From the NCBI GenBank assembly GCA_034211175.1, contig JAXHUH010000027.1:1-35948 (forward strand): 35,948 nucleotides of DNA, written 5' to 3'. The notes below the pieces were generated by a model. The model had not been told where the DNA came from, ran no database searches, and was given only the letters and a program-made list of their open reading frames with translations. This stretch comes from JAXHUH01 sp034211175 (GTDB lineage Bacteria > Actinomycetota > Acidimicrobiia > Acidimicrobiales > CAIXPF01). The position numbers and the translations under genes were made by a program. This document shows positions 16,316 to 22,949 of the stretch, one piece after another (the stretch's first letter is position 1; every line of letters starts with the position of its first letter).

Positions 16316-16737
16316 GTTCCGTCCTTTCCTCCCCCCGTCGACCGCCGGAGACGCCGGAGCGTGCGACGTGCACGCTCAGCACCGCCCACCTACGCCCGAC
16401 CTCGACGGGCGACGGCGGCGGCATCGCCGCCGGGCGACGTGAGCCGCCCGCCCGGAAAGACGTCGCACACATCGGCACGACCTCCCCGAACGGAGTGAAA
16501 TCTAACGCCGTCCGGGCATTGATCACACATTGGTAACGGCGCAGTGTGATGACAGTTCGGTGACGTATCGCGCGCAACGCCGAGATCGGCGTGCTCCGAG
16601 CGCCGCAACGGCAAACGCTCTTGTCGCAGCGAGTGACGTGAGTGACGCGGAGCGCTACGTTGACGCGCGGTCGGCACGACCGGGCGCCGGATGCACGAGG
16701 CGATCAGAGGCGGGGACGCAAGGGTGGGAGCACGAGG
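16316..16737. promoter_or_regulatory. 422-bp divergent intergenic region with inverted repeats
   Basis: No convincing gene is seen here. A locally less GC-rich stretch (about 16490-16560) carries an inverted repeat, ATCACAC (16522-16528) and GTGTGAT (16544-16550), and another, CGCCGT (16506-16511) and ACGGCG (16536-16541), interleaved with it. This is the likely promoter/operator zone between the peptidase gene (minus) and the nucleotidyltransferase-like gene (plus). Just before the latter, the 12-mer AGGGTGGGAGCA occurs twice, at 16721 and 16735. Confidence 0.45.
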
Positions 16738-17910
16738 GTGGGAGCAGTGACGGCGACGGCGGATCGGCGGGCGCATCGCACGGGATGGCCGGGTGCCCGG
16801 CGGCGGCGGGAGGCCTTGATCGCCGCGGTGCGCGAGGACCTCGACGCCGGGGACCGTTGCGCTGCGCTCGTCGCCGGATCCGACCGTGCCCGCGACCTCC
16901 TGGCCCTGGCCGCGGCACACGACGTCCGGGCGTGGATGATCGAAGCGCTGCGCGCCTGTCCCGAGTTCGGCGGCGTTCCCGATGATCATCTCGTCGAACA
17001 CGCGCGGGCGGTTGCGGCACAGGTGCACATCAGGTCGACGCTGGCGCGGCTCGCGCCCCGGTTGGTTCGTTCCGGGGTCCGCTGGGCCGTGATCGGGGGC
17101 CCGGTGCTGGCCGAGCGCATCCACGGCCATCCGTCGATGCGCACGTACACCGATCTCGAGATCCTGGTCGATCGTCGCGATCTCGCCACCGCGCTCGAGG
17201 TGCTCGGCGACCACGGCTTCACCGAGCCCGACGACCGGTGGGCGGAGCTCGACCGGATCGGTGCCGGCGCCATCCCCCTCGGGCCCGGGCCGTGCCCGGC
17301 GGTGCTCCGTTGGAGCCTGCTCGCGACCCCGGCCGAGCGCCGATCGTTCGCGATCGACACCGACGTGGTCCTCGATCGGGCCCGCATCGTCGACGTCGAC
17401 GGATGCCGGGTCCCGACGCCCGACCCCGTCGACACGTTGCTCGTCCTCGTGCTGCGCGCCGGCCTCGGCGGGGCCAACAAGCTCATCTGGCTCAAGGACA
17501 TCGACCAGGCGGTGCGCAACCAGCCGTTCGACCGCGCCGAGGTCGACCGACGTGCCTCCGAGCTCCACGTGCGGGCGATGACCGACGTCGTGCTCGCCCG
17601 CGTCGGCGCGGTGCTCGGCGCGCCGGTCGGCGGCACGTCGCGGCTGGCGGCGACGACGTCCGTCGTCGATCAGCTGCCCCGTCCGCAGATCGCGTTGACC
17701 GAGGGGCTCTACAGCGGGCTGTGGGTGTCGAGCGTGCGCGTCAGCGCACGCGACACCATCCGCAGCGGTGCCGACCAGCTCCGCGCCGCGGGCGCCCGGC
17801 TGTGGTCCGCCGTGCCGGGGTCGGGCGTGCCCGGCGGTCACGGGGTCGGGGACGAGCGCCTGGCCCGCAGCCGCTACCTGGCGAACGTCGCCGCCGGCCG
17901 CCACGGCTGA
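16738..17910 (+). CDS. Nucleotidyltransferase-family protein (NTP_transf_5-like)
   Basis: 390 residues. The core segment RWAVIGGPVLAERIHGHPSMRTYTDLEILVDRRDL (about 115-150) matches the 'LKGxxLAxxxYPxPxxRxxxDLDLLV' signature of the uncharacterised nucleotidyltransferase family PF14907; the D-x-E in TDLEI replaces the usual DxD. A mostly helical remainder follows. GTG 16738 is chosen because GGGAG lies seven bases upstream; GTG 16747 has the same sequence only two bases upstream. These proteins are found beside S24/S26 peptidases, PqqD-like and HPr-kinase-like proteins in poorly understood clusters, consistent with the peptidase encoded divergently. The nucleotide and acceptor are unknown. Confidence 0.7.
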   Translation: MGAVTATADRRAHRTGWPGARRRREALIAAVREDLDAGDRCAALVAGSDRARDLLALAAAHDVRAWMIEALRACPEFGGVPDDHLVEHARAVAAQVHIRSTLARLAPRLVRSGVRWAVIGGPVLAERIHGHPSMRTYTDLEILVDRRDLATALEVLGDHGFTEPDDRWAELDRIGAGAIPLGPGPCPAVLRWSLLATPAERRSFAIDTDVVLDRARIVDVDGCRVPTPDPVDTLLVLVLRAGLGGANKLIWLKDIDQAVRNQPFDRAEVDRRASELHVRAMTDVVLARVGAVLGAPVGGTSRLAATTSVVDQLPRPQIALTEGLYSGLWVSSVRVSARDTIRSGADQLRAAGARLWSAVPGSGVPGGHGVGDERLARSRYLANVAAGRHG

Positions 17911-17972
17911 GCGGCCCGAGCGCGTCGAGCGGCCGGGGGCGGCAACGGCGTGACGGGGCGACGGCGCGGGCC

Positions 17973-18000
17973 TTGGTCGGCCGCGTCCCGCGCCGATACT
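17973..18000 (+). promoter_or_regulatory. Candidate promoter of the P450 gene
   Basis: TTGGTC (17973-17978) and GATACT (17995-18000) with a 16-bp spacer resemble sigma-70 type -35 and -10 boxes. The predicted transcript would begin near 18007, directly before the inverted repeat at 18008-18046. Confidence 0.4.
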
Positions 18001-18007
18001 GTCGCCG

Positions 18008-18046
18008 CCGGGTGGCCGGCGCCGGTGGCGCCCCGGCGCCACCCGG
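18008..18046 (+). promoter_or_regulatory. Stem-loop in the P450 5' leader
   Basis: Nine-bp arms CCGGGTGGC (18008-18016) and GCCACCCGG (18038-18046) enclose a 21-nt GC-rich loop that can itself pair. It lies between the candidate promoter and the ATG at 18073. It could be a 5'-UTR control element, a repressor site, or the terminator of the nucleotidyltransferase gene 98 bp upstream. Confidence 0.4.
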
Positions 18047-18072
18047 GCTCACGATCGGACGAGGGGGAACCG

Positions 18073-19284
18073 ATGGCCGACACGGTGTCGATGCCGACGA
18101 TCGACCTGCTGGACCCGGCGACGTTCGCCCACGGGCAGCCGCACGAGCACTTCCGCCGGTTGCGTGACCACGACCCCGTGCACCACCACCCCGAGCCCGA
18201 CGGGCCCGGGTTCTGGGCGGTGACCCGCCACGCCGACGTGCGGGCCGTGGGTCGGGACGCGGCGACGTTCTCGTCGGAGCCGACGATCATGATCCCCGAC
18301 GGGGAGATCGCCGACATCGCCGGCCACAAGATGATGCTGATGATGGACCCGCCCGACCACAGCCGGTACCGCCGGCTGGTCAACCGCGGGTTCACGCCCC
18401 GGGGCGCGGCCGAGCTGCGGCCCCGGGTCGAGCAACTGGCCCGCCGCATCGTCGACGCCGTCGCCCCGAAGGGGGAGTGCGACCTCGTCGAGGACGTCGC
18501 CGGCGAGCTGCCGAGCTTCGTCGTCGCCGACCTGCTCGGGCTCCCGCTCGACGACGGCCGCCGCCTCTACCAGCTGACCGAGACCATCCACTCGGCGCCC
18601 GGTGCGGTGCCCGAGGGTGCCCAGGCCGCGGCGATCGGCGAGATGTTCGCCTACGCCACCCAGGTCATCGCCGACAAGCGGGCCAACCCCGGTGACGACC
18701 TCTCGTCGCAGCTCCTCGCCGCGGAGATCGACGGGCACCGGCTCGACGAGATCGACTTCTGCCTGTTCTTCATGCTCCTCGTCGACGCAGGCGGCGACAC
18801 GACCCGCAACCTAGTCGCCGGGGGGATGGCGGCCCTGTTCGACCATCCCGACGAGCGGGCGAGGTTGGAAGCCGATCTCGACGGCCTGCTGCCGAGCGCC
18901 ATCGAGGAGATGCTGCGCTGGGTGAGCCCGGTGATCTACATGCGGCGCCGGGCGACGAAGGACACCGAGCTCGGCGGCCGGGCCATCGCCGAGGGCGACA
19001 AGGTCGTCATGTACTACGGCTCCGCCAACCGCGACGAGCGGGTGTTCGCCGATCCCGACCGGTTCGACATCGGCCGCACGCCCAACGACCACGTGGCATT
19101 CGGTGGGGGAGGTCCCCACTTCTGCCTCGGTTCCCATCTCGCCCGCATCGAGATCGACGCCATGTTCCGTGAGCTGCTCACCCGCCTGCCCGACCTGGCA
19201 CCGGCCGGGCCGGTCGAGTACCAGCCGTCGACGTTCATCTCCGGGCCCCGGCACCTCCCGGTGCGGTTCACGCCGGAGCGCTGA
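18073..19284 (+). CDS. Cytochrome P450
   Basis: 403-residue soluble bacterial P450. The heme-Cys loop is FGGGGPHFCLGSHLAR, the I-helix oxygen-activation motif is AGGDTTRN, and the K-helix ExxR is EEMLR followed by WVSPV. The C-helix region MMDPPDHSRYRRLVNRGFTPR and late segments resemble the CYP125/CYP142/CYP124 group that oxidises sterol or branched lipid tails, but the sequence alone does not settle the substrate. It starts at ATG 18073 after GAGGGGGAA. No ferredoxin or reductase gene is adjacent. Its last 17 bases overlap the 3' end of the convergent MFS gene. Confidence 0.9.
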   Translation: MADTVSMPTIDLLDPATFAHGQPHEHFRRLRDHDPVHHHPEPDGPGFWAVTRHADVRAVGRDAATFSSEPTIMIPDGEIADIAGHKMMLMMDPPDHSRYRRLVNRGFTPRGAAELRPRVEQLARRIVDAVAPKGECDLVEDVAGELPSFVVADLLGLPLDDGRRLYQLTETIHSAPGAVPEGAQAAAIGEMFAYATQVIADKRANPGDDLSSQLLAAEIDGHRLDEIDFCLFFMLLVDAGGDTTRNLVAGGMAALFDHPDERARLEADLDGLLPSAIEEMLRWVSPVIYMRRRATKDTELGGRAIAEGDKVVMYYGSANRDERVFADPDRFDIGRTPNDHVAFGGGGPHFCLGSHLARIEIDAMFRELLTRLPDLAPAGPVEYQPSTFISGPRHLPVRFTPER

Positions 19285-20506
19285 GCGCGGGCTCGCCCCG
19301 GCCGGTGGTTGCCGCCCCGGCGCGGCTGCGGTGGGTCGAGGTCGCGGCGAGCGTCGCCCCGGCGACGAGGAGCACGCCGATCCACGCGAAGCCGACGCGG
19401 GGTGTCGCCAGGTCGCTGAGCGCGCCGACGAGCGACGGCGACGTGACCAGCGCGATGCTCACGGCCGCCGTCGAGTAGCTGCTGATCATCGCGGCCCGAG
19501 CCGGGTCGAGCCCGAGCGTCACCACGATGGCCAGCGGGTACTGGGCCGCGATGCCGGCCCCGACGAGCGCCACCAGCACGAGCCGCCACGGGGTGGCGAG
19601 CAGGAGCAGCGGCGCGAACGCCGCCGCGACCGCTGCGAACGTCAGGAGCAGCGCCCGCGTCGGGTCGGCCGGTGGGCGCACGGTCGAGACGATCCGACCG
19701 ACGACCTGGCCGCCGAACAGCAGGAACGGCGCAGCCAGCGCGACGCCGGGCGGGACGCCGGTGTCGTCGAGGAACGGGGCGAGATGCGCGGCCAGTGTCG
19801 ACTCGATGGCGGCGATCGTGCTGATCAGCGCGAGCGCGGCGACGAGCGGCCGATCGATCCGGTGTTGGCGGCCGGCGGTGCCGGCGCCGGTCCCGGGGCG
19901 GTGCGGCATCGGCTCGACCAGCGCCACCAGCGCGACGCCGCACACGACGGGCGGCACGAGGACGAGCGCCACCGGGCCGCCGGCGAGCGCGGCGATGAGG
20001 GCGGCGCTGGCCGCTGCGGTGAGGGCGGCGAGCACGTTCGACCACAGGAGCAGGCGGGTCCCCCGGTCGCCGCCCCCGCCGAGGCGGGCTTGCGCGGACG
20101 CCAGGGTCGGGCTGCCCGCGAGCCCCATCAGCAGGGCGGCGGCCAGGGACACCGACGCGGAGGGGGCGAGTGCGAGCAGGGTCATCGCCGTGGCGAACAC
20201 GACCGGCGCCGGGCGGTCGACATCGGCGCGCAGCCGTGGTCGGAGCACGCCGGCGGTGCCGAGCCCGACGGCGAACGCGAGGAGGTGGGCGCCGACGATG
20301 GTGGCGGGGAGGTCGAGCTGGTCGGCGAGGCGGGCGACGCCGGCGCTGAGGACGCCGTTGCCCCACCCGAAGAGCCCGATGCCGGCCACGGCCGCCGTCT
20401 CCGCCCGGGTCGGGGGTTGCGGCCGGGTCGGGGGGTGCGGCCGGGCGTGGTCGGGGCCGGGCTCGTCGGTCCGGGGCCGGCTCTCTTGACCGGTAAAGTC
20501 ACGCAC
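19268..20506 (-). CDS. MFS transporter
   Basis: About 412 residues with 12 hydrophobic segments, two halves around a central basic loop (residues roughly 195-215), and the arrangement of a drug- or metabolite-exporting MFS protein. The first segment is VAGIGLFGWGNGVLSAGVARL. The start is uncertain. GTG 20506 adds a Pro-rich 40-residue N-terminus and lies between the two LacI-type sites. GTG 20389, with GGCGGAG nine bases upstream, gives a minimal N-terminus and would leave both sites in non-coding DNA. It is divergent from a LacI regulator, which most likely represses it. The substrate is unknown. Confidence 0.8.
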   Translation of the reverse strand: MRDFTGQESRPRTDEPGPDHARPHPPTRPQPPTRAETAAVAGIGLFGWGNGVLSAGVARLADQLDLPATIVGAHLLAFAVGLGTAGVLRPRLRADVDRPAPVVFATAMTLLALAPSASVSLAAALLMGLAGSPTLASAQARLGGGGDRGTRLLLWSNVLAALTAAASAALIAALAGGPVALVLVPPVVCGVALVALVEPMPHRPGTGAGTAGRQHRIDRPLVAALALISTIAAIESTLAAHLAPFLDDTGVPPGVALAAPFLLFGGQVVGRIVSTVRPPADPTRALLLTFAAVAAAFAPLLLLATPWRLVLVALVGAGIAAQYPLAIVVTLGLDPARAAMISSYSTAAVSIALVTSPSLVGALSDLATPRVGFAWIGVLLVAGATLAATSTHRSRAGAATTGRGEPALSAPA

Positions 20507-20527
20507 GTCCCGAACAGTACCGGTCAG
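20486..20527. promoter_or_regulatory. Paired LacI-type operators
   Basis: Two inverted copies, TGACCGGTA (20487-20495) and TACCGGTCA (20518-20526), each have a palindromic ACCGGT core. Core centres are 30 bp apart, about three helical turns, so two dimers could sit on the same DNA face. The central CpG-containing palindrome is typical of LacI-family sites. TTGACC (20486-20491) could also be a -35 box. The pair sits in the MFS/lacI divergent region. Confidence 0.55.
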
Positions 20528-20543
20528 GTACGCTCCGCTCCAG

Positions 20544-21578
20544 ATGCCGCGCGTCACGCTGCAGACGATCGCCGACGAGGTCGGCGTCTCGCGCCAGACG
20601 GTGTCGAACGCCTTCAGTCGGCCCGATCAGCTGTCAGGGACGTTGCGCGCGCGGATCCTCGACGTCGCGGACGCGCTCGGTTACCGCGGTCCCGACCCGA
20701 CCGCCAGGGCGCTCGCCGTCGGGCGCACCGGCGTCGTCGGCGTCGTGCTCACGGAGCGGACCCGCACCGCCCTGGTCGATGCATCGATGCCGTTGTTCCT
20801 CTCCGGGGTGGCAGCCGAGCTCGGTCGGCACGACCAGGACATGCTGGTCATCTCGGGTGCGCCCGACGAGCCCGACTCGCCGTCCGACGGGAACCGCATC
20901 CGCCGGTGTGCGGTGGACGGCCTGATCGCCTTCTCCCTCAGCAACGCCGACCCGCTGTGGCACGCCATGACCGAGCGAGGCGTTCCGCTCGTCGTGGTCG
21001 ACCAGCCCCGGACGGTGGGCATCGGGTGGGCGGGCATCGACGACCGCCTCGCCGCCCGGCTCGCGGTCGCCCACCTCGTGGGGCTCGGGCACGAGCGGAT
21101 CGGCATCCTCGTCATGCGGGTGCGGCGCGGCGGGGTCACCGGGATGCTCACCGCAGAGCGGCGACGCCTGGGCGAGTTCCCGGTCACCGAGGAGCGCCTG
21201 CTCGGGGCGGAGGACGCCCTCGGGGCGCGCGAGCTGGCCCCGGTCGGGGTGTGGGAGTGCGCCACGGTCGACGACGTGCCCGCCGGTGTCGCTGCGCTGG
21301 TCGAGCTCGGTGTGACCGCCATCTTCGCCCATGCCGACACCCTCGCCCTCGCAGCCCTCGCCGCACTGCGTTCTCGCGGGGTGCACGTGCCCGGCGCCAT
21401 GTCGGTGGTCGGCTTGGACGACGCGCCGGCCGCGGCTGCAGCGGGGCTGACCACGGTCCATCAGCCCCACGAGCACAAGGGTGCCGCGGCGGTCCGCCTG
21501 CTGGCCGAGCCGTCTCCCGGCGAGGTCCTCCTGCCGGTCGACCTGCGCGTCCGGGCCTCGACCGGCCCGCCCTGCTGA
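20544..21578 (+). CDS. LacI-family transcriptional regulator
   Basis: 344 residues. The N-terminal helix-turn-helix is VTLQTIADEVGVSRQTVSNAFS (4-25), followed by the hinge helix region ALGYRGPDPTARALAVGRTG. The periplasmic-binding-protein-like effector domain includes VGVVLTE, VDGLIAFSLS, VVVDQP, GIDDRLAARLAVAHLVGLGHERIGIL and the later VVGLDDAPAAAAAGLTTVHQP. It starts at ATG 20544 with little Shine-Dalgarno, only 17 bp after the second operator. Divergence from the MFS exporter and the operator pair indicate autoregulation plus control of the transporter. The effector is probably a small metabolite or sugar. Confidence 0.88.
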   Translation: MPRVTLQTIADEVGVSRQTVSNAFSRPDQLSGTLRARILDVADALGYRGPDPTARALAVGRTGVVGVVLTERTRTALVDASMPLFLSGVAAELGRHDQDMLVISGAPDEPDSPSDGNRIRRCAVDGLIAFSLSNADPLWHAMTERGVPLVVVDQPRTVGIGWAGIDDRLAARLAVAHLVGLGHERIGILVMRVRRGGVTGMLTAERRRLGEFPVTEERLLGAEDALGARELAPVGVWECATVDDVPAGVAALVELGVTAIFAHADTLALAALAALRSRGVHVPGAMSVVGLDDAPAAAAAGLTTVHQPHEHKGAAAVRLLAEPSPGEVLLPVDLRVRASTGPPC

Positions 21579-21650
21579 GGCGGGCCCGCGATCGACGGAC
21601 CGGCCCGGGGCGCTTGCCGGGGCCCGGCCGCCGTGTGAGCATCGCCAACC

Positions 21651-22199
21651 ATGTGGTTCATCTCGACCGACGAGATCGACGGCGTCGACGAACAGCTGCG
21701 CATCACCGACCGGCCGGCGCTCGAGGGCTCGCTCGCCGCCGCCGGGCTCGACCCGGCCCAGATCTCGGCGATCGCGGCCGACGACATCACCATCGAGCGG
21801 TTCACCGCGCTGTGCGAGCTCGAGGTCGCGGAGCTGCGCCGGCACGGCTACTGGACCGATGGGCCCGAGCTGGCCCGAGCCGAGTTCGGCCGACAGCGAC
21901 CGAGCTACGTGTGGGCGGCACCGCCCGAGTGGGCCCACTCCCGGGCCTCCCGGTTCCAGATCGAGGTCCAGAACCGGTTCACCGGGGCGTTCGCCAGCTT
22001 CTACGACGCGCGCACGCTTCCCCCGCCCGACGAGCAGCTGCGCCGGACCATCGAGGCGGCGAACGAGTTCATCGACTGCGCCCGGCGGAAGGGCCTCGAA
22101 CCGCCGCAGCTCGAGGTCGCCAGCGCCGACGACCTCGACGACTTCTACCGGTGGTACGGCCGACCCGAGTGGGACATCGACTGCGCGTTCCTGCCCTGA
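21651..22199 (+). CDS. Hypothetical protein, 182 residues
   Basis: Soluble, acidic protein with no family I recognise. It begins MWFISTDEIDGVDEQL and ends in an aromatic, acidic tail (YRWYGRPEWDIDCAFLP). There is no signal peptide or membrane segment. It has codon use like its neighbours and sits 72 bp after the LacI gene on the same strand, so it is probably real. Confidence 0.6.
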   Translation: MWFISTDEIDGVDEQLRITDRPALEGSLAAAGLDPAQISAIAADDITIERFTALCELEVAELRRHGYWTDGPELARAEFGRQRPSYVWAAPPEWAHSRASRFQIEVQNRFTGAFASFYDARTLPPPDEQLRRTIEAANEFIDCARRKGLEPPQLEVASADDLDDFYRWYGRPEWDIDCAFLP

Positions 22200-22241
22200 C
22201 CGCTCCGACCGCTCGGCGCGGCACGGACAACAGCCCGTCGT

Positions 22242-22724
22242 TCAGCGCAGGACCAGCAGGGTCTCGTCGATCTGGGCGCGGCGCCCGGGGGCGTAGGCGG
22301 TCTCCACCCGGGCGACCTCGAAGCCGCAGCGCTCCAGGACCCGCAACGAGCCGAGGTTGTCCGACGCGGTGCGGGCGTGGAGCGGGCGCGCGGTGATGAT
22401 CTCGAGGAACGACCGCAAGGTCTCGGTCGCCAGGCCCTTGCCCCAGTGGTCCCGGTCGATCCAGTAGGTCACCTCCCGACCGACGTCGCTCACGTAGCTG
22501 GCGACGTGGCCGACGACCTCGCCGTCGTGGACCACGGTCCGGCTGGTGACCGTGTCGTCGGAGAGCAGGCGCTCCCAGCGGGCGTCGAAGGCGCCGCGAT
22601 CAGCGGGGTCGTCGGCCACGAACGCGGCGACGTGGTTGGCGACCGGGTCGAGCTGGTGGGCGAAGAACACGGGCAGGTCGTCGCGACGCACCGGCCGCAG
22701 CTCCAGCTCGATCGTCGACGACAT
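22242..22724 (-). CDS. GNAT-family N-acetyltransferase
   Basis: 160 residues of the RimJ/RimL-like GNAT type. The N-terminus LELRPVRRDDLPVFFAHQLDP is a typical GNAT beginning. The acetyl-CoA region is ...VTYWIDRDHWGKGLATETLRSFLEI. The final part ASDNLGSLRVLERCGFEVARVE matches the conserved C-terminal GNAT motif (N-x-x-S-x-x-V-x-x-x-x-GF). It starts at ATG 22724 with GGAGG seven bases upstream; the longer frame to 22910 is not needed. The acceptor substrate is unknown. Confidence 0.85.
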   Translation of the reverse strand: MSSTIELELRPVRRDDLPVFFAHQLDPVANHVAAFVADDPADRGAFDARWERLLSDDTVTSRTVVHDGEVVGHVASYVSDVGREVTYWIDRDHWGKGLATETLRSFLEIITARPLHARTASDNLGSLRVLERCGFEVARVETAYAPGRRAQIDETLLVLR

Positions 22725-22949
22725 GGTCAGCCTCCACCCCGGTGACGGAACCCGCCCGGCGCGGCCCCTCCGCGCACCGGACCGCACCATCTCACCCCAC
22801 GACACCGGCCCGACACAACGTGTGCCCCCACCCGAGTGGAAACCACCCCGGAGCCTCACGTGGCCGGCGCGGTGGCCGAATCCGGAGCTCTCCACCGATC
22901 CGGGGGGCACCGCCGACCCACCACGCGGCAGATCGGTTCCCCGGAACGG

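Noticed and set aside
19103..22396. 1097-codon plus-strand frame across the MFS and LacI genes
   Set aside because: Arg/Gly/Asp-rich shadow frame with no motifs; the MFS and LacI genes account for this DNA.
22725..22949. Possible gene in the 225-bp gap between the GNAT gene and the nit operon end
   Set aside because: No start with a ribosome site leading into protein-like sequence; only a weak GTTCC/GGAAC stem near 22935.
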